64,000 nucleotides of DNA from Campylobacter gracilis. Its GTDB lineage: Bacteria > Campylobacterota > Campylobacteria > Campylobacterales > Campylobacteraceae. The notes below the pieces were generated by a model. It had not been told where the DNA came from and ran no database searches. It worked only from the letters and a program-made list of their open reading frames with translations. Shown here piece by piece: positions 8,456-17,145 of this stretch (position 1 is its first letter; every line of letters begins with the position of its first letter). The DNA lies in contig NZ_JAHAFS010000006.1 in NCBI RefSeq assembly GCF_018374135.1, forward strand, positions 1 through 64,000, written 5' to 3'. Both the position numbers and the translations under genes were made by a program.

Positions 8456-8887
8456 CTACAAAAACACCATTATCATGCAAAAGCTGGCTAGCAGGATAGT
8501 TATATTAAAAACTACGCCGTATTCTGCTTTAAAACATAGCGCAAGCACGCCTAAAACGGGGATTAAGACTAGCAAAGCAGCGATTAGTTCAAGCCCGCTT
8601 CCGCGCTTTTTATACTCGCATAGGATGCATTCATCTGCGTCCAGCTGCACTTTGGGCCCGAGCGGGATGCGTACTGCGTAGCGAAAGCTAGCCTCGCGGC
8701 CATGCAGCAGCTTCTCGCTCCATGCTTCAAAGCCGCTTTTTGCCGAGATTCTTACGTGCCCTGGCGCACTAGCGTTGGCCGCGTCGCTTGCTGCCGTATC
8801 GCCCTCTGATGCTATGCCAGCCGCAGCCTCTAAGCCAGCTTGCCTAAACTTGGTTCTTTTATAGCTTACCTCATCAATATCTATCAT
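8456..8887 (-). CDS. Unknown protein with two C-terminal membrane helices
   Basis: This is a 143-aa protein. Residues 1-50 are polar and alanine-rich, 50-95 form a soluble stretch (RISAKSGFEAWSEKLLHG), and two hydrophobic helices lie at about 98-116 and 121-142. No family is recognised. The ATG at 8887 has only a weak GGAT upstream. It is paired with the downstream unknown gene, and both may form a small surface or envelope module. Confidence 0.45.
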   Translation of the reverse strand: MIDIDEVSYKRTKFRQAGLEAAAGIASEGDTAASDAANASAPGHVRISAKSGFEAWSEKLLHGREASFRYAVRIPLGPKVQLDADECILCEYKKRGSGLELIAALLVLIPVLGVLALCFKAEYGVVFNITILLASFCMIMVFL

Positions 8888-9180
8888 TGTTACATCCGGT
8901 GAAATTTGTGGCTATTTTATCGAACGGCTACGTAATTTCGGATAAATTCTACGGCTCGAAATTTTATAAAATTTCATATGGCTTACGCTATGTATTTTGC
9001 AAACCGGCGGGCGAAATTTTGCGAGCGCAACCGAATTGCATGCGTAAATTCCGCCGTCAAATCATAACCTAGCGCAAATTTTTACGAACGGAATCGCTAG
9101 CTAAATTTAAACCTGCGCGGTTAAGCCTAGCAAGCCCGCCCGCTAAAATTTCGTTCGCGCAGAATTTCATTTGGGTAAAG

Positions 9181-10287
9181 TTAAAATTTCACCTCAAATT
9201 CCGTCCAGTCCTCATTGCTATCGCACGAAATTTTAAGCCCGAGCTCGTCGCAGTATTTTTTCACGATAAAAAGTCCGATGCCAAAACCGCCGTTACGTTC
9301 GTCAAAGCGGGTGTAAAGCTCAAAAATATGCGGCAGATTTTGTCGCGCGATGCCCGCGCCGCTGTTTTTGATGCGAAGCGAACGCTCGCGCAGGCTCACC
9401 TCGACGCAGCCGAGCTCGTCGCAATATTTTATCGCGTTGCCAAGCAGATTGTCGATGATTTTTCGCAGCTTAAACTCATCCGCGCAAAAGGCTACCGGAC
9501 GCAGATCGGCGCTTAAGCTTATGCGCTTTTGCTCCGCAGAGATTCGAAAATATTCGATACGGCTTTGCAACAGCTCGCCTAAATTTACCTCTCGTCCGCT
9601 GCCGCTTTTGTTTAAGCTTAGCACGGTTAGGTCCTCAAATAGCGCGTTTATCGTATTTGCACCAGCCCTGATATTGCCTAGATATTTTTTCGGCTCGGTT
9701 TCAAAAAGCTCGATACTCATCAAAATCACGCTAAGCGGAGTCTTTATCTCGTGCGTCGTGTCGCGGATGAAGCCATTTAGAAACTCGATCTTTTCATAAA
9801 GCGGACGCAGCGAAAGGCGGATGATAAAATACGCGATTAGCAAAATAAGTGCCAAAACAAGCGCGCTCGCGGCTAAAATTTTAAGCTTCAGCGCCGCGAG
9901 CTTGCCCTCAAGCGCCTCCGTTTTGATCGCTACGTAGTACTCCGTGCCGTCCTTAGCGGTGAGATTAAACTGCTCGATCCTGCCAGATCCCTCCATATAC
10001 ACGCGCGGCGCGTCACCCTTCGGCTCGAAATCCCGCGCGATCTCATCGCTGCTATTCAGATCCGCCGCGTATGCCTGCATGGCGTCGAAATCGCTCTCGT
10101 TTAGGCGCCCGCCGCGAGCGAGCTTAGCCTCTAAGCCGTGTTTAAAATCCCTGATCGCAAAGGCATCGCGATCCGCGATAAAAAACTTCTCCCGCTCATA
10201 AAATATGCTGCTTACTAGCGCCAAAAACAAGACGCTAGTAAGAGTGTAGAGCAAAAAAATCGGTAAAATTTGACGCATTTTGGACAC
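9181..10287 (-). CDS. Membrane sensor histidine kinase
   Basis: This 368-aa sensor kinase partners with the response regulator upstream (9-bp gap). It has a transmembrane segment at 9-28, a periplasmic loop of about 100 residues, a second transmembrane helix at ~136-156, then the HisKA box DTTHEIKTPLSVILM with the phosphorylated H179. N-box KIIDNLLGNAIKYC and a G-box ending FGIGLFIVKK complete the ATPase domain. Its class and pairing resemble OmpR-family systems for envelope or metal stress. The periplasmic loop does not reveal a ligand. The DUF1104 gene upstream with a metal-rich tail is a possible target, by position only. Confidence 0.85.
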   Translation of the reverse strand: MSKMRQILPIFLLYTLTSVLFLALVSSIFYEREKFFIADRDAFAIRDFKHGLEAKLARGGRLNESDFDAMQAYAADLNSSDEIARDFEPKGDAPRVYMEGSGRIEQFNLTAKDGTEYYVAIKTEALEGKLAALKLKILAASALVLALILLIAYFIIRLSLRPLYEKIEFLNGFIRDTTHEIKTPLSVILMSIELFETEPKKYLGNIRAGANTINALFEDLTVLSLNKSGSGREVNLGELLQSRIEYFRISAEQKRISLSADLRPVAFCADEFKLRKIIDNLLGNAIKYCDELGCVEVSLRERSLRIKNSGAGIARQNLPHIFELYTRFDERNGGFGIGLFIVKKYCDELGLKISCDSNEDWTEFEVKF

Positions 10288-10296
10288 GGCGCGCTC

Positions 10297-10959
10297 CTAA
10301 ATATATTTGTAACCGAGCTTGGAAGCGTTTATGATGTGATCTTTGCCTAAAATTTTTCGCAGTTCCGCGATATAAACGCGCAGGCTAAGCTCGCTTGGAC
10401 TTTCGTCGTAGTCCCACAGCGCGGCGAAAATTTCATCTTTGCTAAGGAGCTTATCGCGATTTTTTAGAAGCAGCGCAAGAAGCCTCGCCTGCTTTTGCGG
10501 CATCGGCACGAGCCTGTCTGCATGATATAGCGCGCGCTGAGCCATATCGAAGCTAAAGCTTCCGCCGATATTTTCGCGTCCGGCGGCGTTGTGGACGAAG
10601 GTGCGCTTTAGCAGATTATCCGCGCGCAGGGCTAGCTCTTTTAACTCGAAGGGCTTTTTTAGGTAGTCGTCGCAGCCGCTTCTAAAGCCGCTTTCGACGT
10701 CTTGCAGAGTGTTTAGCGACGTCGTGAAAATACACGGTGCGCCGCGCCCGGCCTCGCGCAGCTCGCGAAGCAGCGCAAAGCCGTTGCCGCCGATGATTTT
10801 GACGTCGAAGATCCACAGATCGAAGCTCTTTTCGTATGCTAATGAAAGCGCCTCGTCGTAGCTTTTGCTGCCGCTTACCTCGTGCCCCGCGCCGCGCATA
10901 TAGGTGCACATCATGTCTAGCAGCATCCCCTCGTCCTCGACGATCAAAACTCTTGCCAT
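10297..10959 (-). CDS. OmpR-family response regulator
   Basis: This 220-aa protein has an N-terminal receiver (acidic pocket VEDE at 7-10, phosphoacceptor D52 in IFDVK, conserved Lys in YLKKPF) and a C-terminal winged-helix domain (ELSLRVYIAELRKILG recognition region). It is encoded just before its sensor kinase, and the intergenic DNA upstream should carry its promoter. The regulon cannot be read from the sequence. Confidence 0.87.
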   Translation of the reverse strand: MARVLIVEDEGMLLDMMCTYMRGAGHEVSGSKSYDEALSLAYEKSFDLWIFDVKIIGGNGFALLRELREAGRGAPCIFTTSLNTLQDVESGFRSGCDDYLKKPFELKELALRADNLLKRTFVHNAAGRENIGGSFSFDMAQRALYHADRLVPMPQKQARLLALLLKNRDKLLSKDEIFAALWDYDESPSELSLRVYIAELRKILGKDHIINASKLGYKYI

Positions 10960-11427
10960 AGCCCGCCTCCTTGCGTAGAATTTTTGAAATTATACCCTGT
11001 GAAATTCCACGTAAAATTTAATTGCAAAATTTCGCGGCAAATTTTATCGTGGCGAAAACGACGCGTCTTGGCTCTAAGGCACGCTTCGTAAATTTAGATT
11101 GCTCGCCTAGTAATTAATTTGCGCAGCGCGCAAAGCGGCGCAAGAGGCTAAAATTTTACGATATAAAATTTTCGCGCCGCGGAATTTTAAAATTTACAGG
11201 CAAAACGCCGGGCTTTAAAATTCCGCCGCTACGAAATTTTAAAATTTCACGTCCTAAAATTTCGCCGCGCAGAATTTCAAAACCTCGCCTGCACCGATAA
11301 AATTTTCCGAAATTTCATCGGCTCGTATAAGCTTCAAAGCTAAATTTTAAAATTTCTACGCCGTGATCTGTTAAAACAAAATTCCGTGCAAATGCTGCGC
11401 GGAACTAAATAGCTTGCGCACGGACGG
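10960..11427. repeat. Intergenic array of RAATTY words
   Basis: This 468-bp stretch has no gene. From about 11140 to 11370 it is a chain of AAATTT/GAATTT words (more than ten) separated by short GC-rich spacers, very like 2755-2970 and the extra segments of thiL and lpxB. It lies between the DUF1104 gene stop and the two-component operon start, so the response-regulator promoter must be near its left end. Confidence 0.55.
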
Positions 11428-11961
11428 CTATTGCTGCGTCATAGGGCACACAGCGTCGCCAGCGTTTTGATTGCACGGCATCGCGTCCCTCGGAGGCATT
11501 GCTCGCCCTGCGCCTCCGCCCATTCCTTCAGGCGGCATATGACCGCACTCGCCGGGTGCCATCTGCGATCTGTGCGGACCGAACCCGCAAGCAGGCCTTT
11601 TAAATTTGCCGAAATTACCGCGGTCTTTAAGCTCAATATCCAGCCTATCCGCCTGCTCGACGCTTAGCTTGCCCGCCCGGGTGTTATAGTTTTTTCTAAA
11701 CTCATCTAGGAATTTCTCGCGATCCTCGACGCTCATAGCATCCAGTTTCTTTTTAAATTCCGTCTTAAATCCGCGCTTAAGATCCCTTGCCTGCGCCCTT
11801 AGCTCGCCTGCGCGCTTATCGATCTCAAACGCCGCCTCGCTTAAGCTCTTGGCGTCGGCACCGGCGATCGAGGCATTGATTTGCTCGGGAGTGCTATTTT
11901 GAAAATCTGCAGCGAACAGCACGCCCGCGACTAAAACGCTTGCTAAAACAATCTTTTTCAT
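11428..11961 (-). CDS. Secreted DUF1104 protein with Met/His/Cys-rich tail
   Basis: This 177-aa protein has a signal peptide (MKKIVLASVLVAGVLFAADF). A helical middle with many charged residues (SVEDREKFLDEFRKNYN) fits the DUF1104 family of Campylobacterota periplasmic proteins. The last ~50 residues are unusual: rich in Gly, Pro, Met, His and Cys (CGFGPHRSQMAPGECGHMPP), a pattern common in copper-binding tails. Ribosome binding site GGAGAGA precedes the ATG at 11961. A role in metal handling is inferred from composition; sodC follows on the same strand at a distance, and a two-component system lies downstream. Confidence 0.7.
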   Translation of the reverse strand: MKKIVLASVLVAGVLFAADFQNSTPEQINASIAGADAKSLSEAAFEIDKRAGELRAQARDLKRGFKTEFKKKLDAMSVEDREKFLDEFRKNYNTRAGKLSVEQADRLDIELKDRGNFGKFKRPACGFGPHRSQMAPGECGHMPPEGMGGGAGRAMPPRDAMPCNQNAGDAVCPMTQQ

Positions 11962-12310
11962 TCTCTCTCCTTTGTGAAAATTGGTGTGATTGTAGGAAAA
12001 AGTCGTGAAGAAAAAGTTAAGTAAAGCAGCCGCGCCGTCAAACTCGGCGTCGTAAATTTAAAACTTTGATTTAAATTTAGAAAACTTTACGCCGCTGCGA
12101 CAAAAACAGAGCATAATGCGCGTAAATGGAGTTAAATTTTAAAATTTAAAACGGGGGTGTTGTGTAGCGCGTAAATTTAACATAAATTGCGCTACATAGA
12201 TTGTATTAAAAGCCCGCCATCCGTAAATTTAACGACAAAGTGGGCGTGTCTCGGCACTGCGAACGGTGAAATTTCGTAGCGTAAATTTAACCGCAAGGCG
12301 AGTAAATTTA
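11962..12310. other. Intergenic, no gene seen
   Basis: The region between the sodC terminator and the DUF1104 start holds several TAAATTTA words and no frame with a ribosome binding site. The DUF1104 promoter should lie near 11970-12030, but no clear -10/-35 pair stands out. Confidence 0.35.
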
Positions 12311-12341
12311 GAAATTGCGGATGATTAAATTTCATCCGCAA
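12311..12341 (-). terminator. Terminator downstream of sodC
   Basis: TTGCGGATG (12315-12323) and CATCCGCAA (12333-12341) form a perfect nine-base stem around a nine-base loop, followed on the minus strand by TTTC. It sits seven bases beyond the sodC stop. Confidence 0.7.
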
Positions 12342-12347
12342 CGAAGC

Positions 12348-12893
12348 TTATTTTATAACGCCGCAGACCATTCTAGCGCCGCCGCCGCCGAGCGGTTTCG
12401 GATGGTCGCTGTGGTTATCGCCGCCTACGTGAACCATCAGCGAGTGCCCCTTTAGCTCATCCAAGCTTTTGATCTTCGGAGCTAGCACTGGATAGACCGC
12501 ATTGCCCTCGGCATCGACGAAAAGTGCAGGCAGATCGCCCTTGTGACCGTTATCGTCCCAAGCAAACGAGTGCTTTTTTGTATCGCTCGGATCCCAGTGG
12601 CCGCCAGCTTTCATGCCTAAGCCCTTCTCGGTCGCGCCACAGTCGGCGTTTTGATGTACGTGAAAGCCGTGCACGCCGCTAGTAAGACCCTTTAAATTCG
12701 GGAAAAACGCCACGCCGTAGTTCGTCTCGACCGCTACGACCTCGCCTACGTTCATGTTGCCCTTCTCGCCTAGCTGCTCCATCGCGATGATGAGGTGCTT
12801 GCCGGTCTTAGGGTCGAAATTTTGCATATCGCCGTGCTCGTGAGCGATCAAGGCGCTTGCAACTAAAATTGATGAAATTAGAAATTTCTTCAT
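12348..12893 (-). CDS. sodC: Periplasmic Cu-Zn superoxide dismutase
   Basis: SodC converts periplasmic superoxide to peroxide and oxygen. The start is the ATG at 12893 with AAAGGA upstream; the frame extends 14 codons further, without signal-peptide sense. The 181-aa protein has a signal peptide (MKKFLISSILVASALIA). Copper ligands are in GFHVHQNADC, zinc ligands in GGHWDP and the following His/Asp region, and the C-terminal copper His is in LMVHVGGDNHSDHP. GGGGARMVCGVI holds the second disulfide Cys and conserved Arg. It follows modB by 65 bp and ends in its own terminator, so it may be the last gene of the molybdate run or have its own promoter. Confidence 0.92.
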   Translation of the reverse strand: MKKFLISSILVASALIAHEHGDMQNFDPKTGKHLIIAMEQLGEKGNMNVGEVVAVETNYGVAFFPNLKGLTSGVHGFHVHQNADCGATEKGLGMKAGGHWDPSDTKKHSFAWDDNGHKGDLPALFVDAEGNAVYPVLAPKIKSLDELKGHSLMVHVGGDNHSDHPKPLGGGGARMVCGVIK

Positions 12894-12958
12894 GATAAAT
12901 CCTTTAAAATGAAATGCGAGTACAATTTTATCCAAAAATACTTAAAAAATAATTTTTC

Positions 12959-13627
12959 TTATTTAGATAAATTTCGCTTTTTATCTAAAAGGCTTATCGC
13001 GAAGAATAAAATCAAGCTGAAAATTACGAGCAAAACGCTTAAAATCAGCGCCCGCTCGTTTTCTCCGTCATACACGGCGTTGTAGATCGCAAGGCTTAGC
13101 GTGTCGGTTTTACCCAAGATATTTCCGCCCAGCATCAGCGTAATACCCACTTCGCCAAGCCCGCGCGAGAGCGCTAAAATGAGCGCGGAGCCGAGCGTTT
13201 TAAGCGAGCTTGGAAGAATGACGAAGAGGAAAATTTGAGCTCTATTTTTGCCTAAAATTTGCGCAGCTTCGATTAGGCTCTTCGGAAAGAGCTCAAAGCT
13301 CGCACACACGGGCTTTACAAACAGCGGTAGCCCGACCAAAAATGCGGCGATTACCAATGAAGAGAAGTTAAAAACGATGTCTAAATTTAACGCAGAGCCG
13401 ATAAATCCGCTCTTTCCGAAGATGTAAAGAAGCAGAAATCCCGTCGCGATTGGCGGGAATATAAGCGGAAAAATCACCAAAATTTCGACGATTTTTTTAA
13501 ACTTCGATCTACTAAAGGCTAAAAAATACGCAATCGCAAGCCCTGCCGTAATCAGTAGCAAAAAGCTGCAAAACAGGGCTTTGACGCTTAAAAGCAAAGG
13601 ATGCGTGATCCAAGCGATGTCGCTCAT
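12959..13627 (-). CDS. modB: Molybdate ABC transporter permease
   Basis: This 222-aa integral membrane protein has five to six helices and the permease EAA loop (SLIEAAQILGKNRAQIF...PSSLKTLGSA) that docks on an ATPase. The sequence fits the ModB/CysTW group. It overlaps modA by four bases, so the pair is translationally coupled. No modC ATPase follows; the next gene is sodC. The ATPase must be encoded elsewhere or be borrowed from another transporter. Tungstate or another oxyanion is an alternative substrate, but the modD neighbour supports molybdate. Confidence 0.85.
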   Translation of the reverse strand: MSDIAWITHPLLLSVKALFCSFLLLITAGLAIAYFLAFSRSKFKKIVEILVIFPLIFPPIATGFLLLYIFGKSGFIGSALNLDIVFNFSSLVIAAFLVGLPLFVKPVCASFELFPKSLIEAAQILGKNRAQIFLFVILPSSLKTLGSALILALSRGLGEVGITLMLGGNILGKTDTLSLAIYNAVYDGENERALILSVLLVIFSLILFFAISLLDKKRNLSK

Positions 13628-14325
13628 TTAAGACCGAATTTTAAAAAAATCTCTTTTGAGCGGTCCGATTTAAACTCCTCCATCACCTTTTCGCAAAGCG
13701 CCTGCTCGCCGCATGCGCTAAGCCTTGCGATACCGATGAATGCGGGGCTGTAGAGGCTCTCGTCGATATAGATTACCGAGCCGAACTCATCTTTTTTGGC
13801 GACCGCTTCGGTGCTGTTGATAAAGCCCGCCTGCACCTCGCCGTTGATGACGTATGCGACCACCTGTGGCACGCCCGCGACGGCTAAAATTTTATCTTTT
13901 ACCGCATCCATCTTGGCGTTTTGTAAAAACTCGTTCGTCCTGATACCGTAAATCGCCTTTTTAGGATCTGGCATCGCGATTTTATCGAATTTTGCGATTT
14001 CCGATACGTCGTTTATTTTGATATTTTTCGGCGTTACTAAAACGAGCGTGCCGCGCCCGATACGTTCAAATTTAGTGATATTTAGATCGCTTTTTTTCAA
14101 AAACGCCTCGTCGCCCACGATGAATGAAATTTTATTCTCGCGCGATTGAATGACGAGCTGGCCGAGGTTGGCAAACGATCCCGCCACGTCCATGCCCTCT
14201 TTTTTCAAATTTTCGATCACGGCCGAGACGGGCTTTTTGTATCCGCCGCCGGCCGCGATGATCAGCTGATCCGCGCAGAACGAAACGCTTGCCGCAAGCG
14301 CCAAAATAAATGCAATTTTTTTCAT
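13624..14325 (-). CDS. modA: Molybdate-binding periplasmic protein
   Basis: This 233-aa substrate-binding protein has a signal peptide (first ~18 residues) and a ModA-like fold: LIIAAGGGYKKPVSAVIE at the start, then IAMPDPKKAIYG in the hinge region. It captures molybdate in the periplasm for ModB. The match to classic ModA is moderate, e.g. AAGGGYK in place of AAASL, so it may belong to the divergent Campylobacter group. It is coupled to modB downstream and lies 115 bp after modD. Confidence 0.8.
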   Translation of the reverse strand: MKKIAFILALAASVSFCADQLIIAAGGGYKKPVSAVIENLKKEGMDVAGSFANLGQLVIQSRENKISFIVGDEAFLKKSDLNITKFERIGRGTLVLVTPKNIKINDVSEIAKFDKIAMPDPKKAIYGIRTNEFLQNAKMDAVKDKILAVAGVPQVVAYVINGEVQAGFINSTEAVAKKDEFGSVIYIDESLYSPAFIGIARLSACGEQALCEKVMEEFKSDRSKEIFLKFGLK

Positions 14326-14440
14326 GAAAATCCTTTTTTGAAATTTTAAGAATTTTACAAAATATAATCTTATTTATTAATAAATCCCGCTTTTATGCCC
14401 TTTTTTAGACTTTTCTACCTTAAAATTTAAAATTTAATAT

Positions 14441-15292
14441 TTATATAAATTCTATCTTTCCGCTCAAATCACACACGCCCTGATTCCAAACCGCCGAGCT
14501 TACGAGCACGTCCGCGCCGGTAGCTGCAAACTCTGCGCAGTTATTTTTATTTATACCGCCCGCGGCGCAAATTTTAATCTGCGGCGCCGTTTCATCGCGC
14601 CTCAAAACGCAGGCTCTAAGCTCGCCCGGGCTCATCTTATCGCACATTATCGCATCCGGCGCGTAACCTAAGAGCTCGCTAAATTCGCCCTCGCTCGCCA
14701 CTTCGATCATTATCTTTCGCTCGGGCGCGCGCTCTTTAAATTTAGCGATCTGTGCGCAAAACTCGCTAAAGCTCGCAAACGCGCGGATATGGTTTGAAAA
14801 AAACAGGACGCTGTCGTGCAGCCCTAGACGGTGCATGCTCCCGCCGCCCGCGATCAGCGCATTTACGCAAAGCTCCTTCGCAAAAGGAAAGCTCTTGCGT
14901 GTCGCACCCAGCACGCAGCACGGATTCGCCTCTCGCATCAGCGCAACCATCTCGCGCGCGTAAGTAGAAATTTTGCAGGAGTACTCAAGCACGATCTGAA
15001 CGATCTTCCAAGCCTTATGGAGGCTCTCGAAGCTCCCTCGCGCGCTAAAAATTTCATCCCCCGCGCAAAATGCGCTTCCTTCGCGCGCTAGCCGCTGCGT
15101 CTCGCAGCCGAGGCGCGCCGCCACTTCGCGCGCGATTCCTCCGCCGCTAAAGATCAGATCCTGCCTCGTTACGATCGAAAGTCGCGCGGGCGCGTTTAAA
15201 TCCACGAAGTCCTGCAAAAGCTCGGTCGTAAGGTCCAAAAACGCGCCGTCGCTAGCGATAAGATCGTCGATTTTACTCTGCGAAATAAACAT
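14441..15292 (-). CDS. modD: ModD, quinolinate phosphoribosyltransferase-like protein of mod operons
   Basis: This 283-aa protein is homologous to nicotinate-nucleotide pyrophosphorylase (NadC) but of the ModD type found with molybdate transporters. It shows DLTTELL near residue 20, ATRKSFPFAKELCVNAL (the phosphate/substrate loop), GGSMHRLGLHDSVLFFSNH and IKICAAGGINKNN near the C-terminus. The function of ModD in molybdenum use is not established. The start is two bases after the nitroreductase stop, so the two are co-transcribed. True NadC is less likely because of the mod neighbours and the ATRKSFP motif. Confidence 0.82.
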   Translation of the reverse strand: MFISQSKIDDLIASDGAFLDLTTELLQDFVDLNAPARLSIVTRQDLIFSGGGIAREVAARLGCETQRLAREGSAFCAGDEIFSARGSFESLHKAWKIVQIVLEYSCKISTYAREMVALMREANPCCVLGATRKSFPFAKELCVNALIAGGGSMHRLGLHDSVLFFSNHIRAFASFSEFCAQIAKFKERAPERKIMIEVASEGEFSELLGYAPDAIMCDKMSPGELRACVLRRDETAPQIKICAAGGINKNNCAEFAATGADVLVSSAVWNQGVCDLSGKIEFI

Positions 15293-15294
15293 CT

Positions 15295-15792
15295 CTAGCC
15301 TACGAAGTGAATTTTAGCGGGCTCAAAGCGTGAATGCGCCTTTGTGACGCGAGACGGAAAGCCCAAAGGCATAATGCAAAATGCCTCTAAATGCCCAGGC
15401 AGATCCAAAATTTCTCTTACGCGCTCCATCGCGTAAATATCGGGCGCTACGCCCAGCCACGTGGTGCCAAGCCCCAAATGGTGCGCCGCCAGCCAGAGAT
15501 TTTCTGCCGCACAAGCGCAGTCGTAGCGAGCGTAGGGCTGGAATTTTAAGCCGCTTTTACGCGTGCAAACTACGATCGCAAGCGGCGCGTCTTTCGTGCA
15601 GCCACCGTAGGTGCCGACGCTGCTAAGTAGCGTAAGTGCGGTGCGATCGCGCACTACGTAAAACTCCCATGAGCGTTGGTTACCCGCGCTAGGGGCTTGC
15701 ATCGCGGCTTTTAGCACGAGCTCGATCTGATCGTCGCTCGGCATTTTCTCGGTAAAGTTTCGCACGCTCGTGCGTGTAAAAATTTCATTCAT
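15295..15792 (-). CDS. Nitroreductase-family flavoprotein
   Basis: This 165-aa FMN-dependent nitroreductase-fold protein has RTSVRNF at the start, the AAMQAPSAGNQRSWEFYV FMN loop, a central AAENLWLAAHHLGLGTTWLG and PLGFPS near the end. Proteins of this family reduce nitroaromatics or quinones with NAD(P)H, and some members act in cofactor metabolism. It heads the run nitroreductase-modD-modA-modB with AAAGGAGCAGCG before its ATG. The substrate is unknown; the link to molybdenum is by operon only. Confidence 0.82.
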   Translation of the reverse strand: MNEIFTRTSVRNFTEKMPSDDQIELVLKAAMQAPSAGNQRSWEFYVVRDRTALTLLSSVGTYGGCTKDAPLAIVVCTRKSGLKFQPYARYDCACAAENLWLAAHHLGLGTTWLGVAPDIYAMERVREILDLPGHLEAFCIMPLGFPSRVTKAHSRFEPAKIHFVG

Positions 15793-16476
15793 CGCTGCTC
15801 CTTTAAATTAAATTTCTAAATTCCGCTTTTTGCGAGTTGTAAAAAATGGAATTTAGAAGTAAGATTGCTGCTGCCTTTGTTTGAGCCTTTCTTACACTTT
15901 ACGCTTATTTAGTCGCTACGCAGCGACCGATGCGCGCTAATTTGGTTTTACTTGCCTGGGCGCGCCTCTTTTTGCATCAAAAAGCGCGCGAAACTGCGAT
16001 AAAATTTCAAACCTCATCACTAAAAACCCGCCGCAGAGGATAGCTGCACGAACTTAATTCAATCGAAATTTCGCTCACGAGCAAGCTTGCTACCTGTCCA
16101 TTTAAATTTTAATCCTAGACCGCTATCTGGCGCCCGCTAAAACGGCGCACCGCATACTATAGATATGCACGCGTAGCTTGCGTGATCTTTAAATTTTATC
16201 TCGTGCCGAGTCTGCGCTGATCTTTGCGGATAAAATTTTATCCTTCGCGGCGAACGAAATTCCGCCTTCGCGCCGAGCAAATTTTATCTTCGTCGCTAGG
16301 TAAAATTTAACTTTTGCCGTTTTAAATTTTAACCGCACACGCACTGCGAAATACCGGCTGCGCCATACCGCACGCAAAGCGCGCTCAGATCATCACAAGC
16401 TCAAAATATCTAAAATTTAACCGCAAAACCCGACCAGACGGAGCCGCACGCCGAAGCGCTATAAAATTTTAACCAC
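15793..16476. repeat. Long intergenic stretch rich in RAATTY words
   Basis: About 680 bp have no gene. Roughly 16060-16460 carries a dozen AAATTT/AAAATTTTA words with short GC-rich spacers. A 62-codon minus-strand frame at 16189-16377 is only a translation of this array (repeated LKFK, VKFY, IKFA). The promoter for the nitroreductase-mod run must lie near the left end. Confidence 0.5.
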
Positions 16477-17145
16477 CTAAGCCTGCTTGCTTATCAGCCT
16501 GCGCACGACGTAGCTTGCGATGAAAAGCCCGAAGCTCGTGGTTACGCCCATGAAGCTGCCCATCGATTTGACGCGCGGCGGCTCGCTTGAGCAGACGACG
16601 TCAAAATCGCCCGCAAAGCCGCGCTTTCGCAGCTCGTATCTGATCTTGCGCGCGAGCGGATCGCCTTGCGTCCGCCAAATTGAGCGGATTTCGATTTTAG
16701 CGGGATCGAGCCTCTTTGCGCCGCCCATCGAGCTTATGAAGCCCGCGCCCGCCTCGCTACAGCGCAGCGCAAGAGCGATCTTAGCGCCCACGTCGTCGAT
16801 CGCGTCGATTACGAAATCAAATTGCGCCAGATTAAATTTAGATAAAAATTCCTCATCAATCCTAGCGACGATCGGCGTCACGCCTTTAAATTTGCGCGCG
16901 AAAACCTCGCATTTTAGCTCGCCTAGGCACTCGCTTCCAAGCTGGCGGTTTTGGTTGGTGATCTCGAAGCGATCGCAATCGATCACGCTTAGATTTACCG
17001 CGCCGCTGCGGTATAGCGCCTCTATCGCCGCTCCGCCCACGCCGCCGCAGCCGCAGATTAAAATTTTAGCGCTTTGAAGCCTTGCAAAATCCTCGCCGAA
17101 AAGTAGGCGCGAGCGCGAAAAGCGGTCTACTACGACCTCACTCAT
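16477..17145 (-). CDS. tcdA: tRNA threonylcarbamoyladenosine dehydratase (TcdA/CsdL type)
   Basis: This 222-aa E1-like adenylating enzyme cyclises t6A37 in tRNAs to ct6A. Features are RFSRSRLLFGEDF at the N-terminus, the nucleotide-binding loop ILICGCGGVGGAA at ~28-40, VIDCDRFEITNQNRQ and a central FVIDAIDDVGAK. The late SSEPPR and GSFMGVTTSFGLFIAS are typical of TcdA. There is no rhodanese extension, which argues against MoeB. It overlaps the surE start by eight bases, so the two are coupled. Confidence 0.83.
   Translation of the reverse strand: MSEVVVDRFSRSRLLFGEDFARLQSAKILICGCGGVGGAAIEALYRSGAVNLSVIDCDRFEITNQNRQLGSECLGELKCEVFARKFKGVTPIVARIDEEFLSKFNLAQFDFVIDAIDDVGAKIALALRCSEAGAGFISSMGGAKRLDPAKIEIRSIWRTQGDPLARKIRYELRKRGFAGDFDVVCSSEPPRVKSMGSFMGVTTSFGLFIASYVVRRLISKQA

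Noticed and set aside
8887..9072. 61-codon plus-strand frame between divergent regions
   Set aside because: No ribosome binding site, and its residues derive from AAATTT words (KFYGSKFYKIS).
16189..16377. 62-codon minus-strand frame in the long intergenic stretch
   Set aside because: It is a direct translation of the RAATTY array without ribosome binding site.
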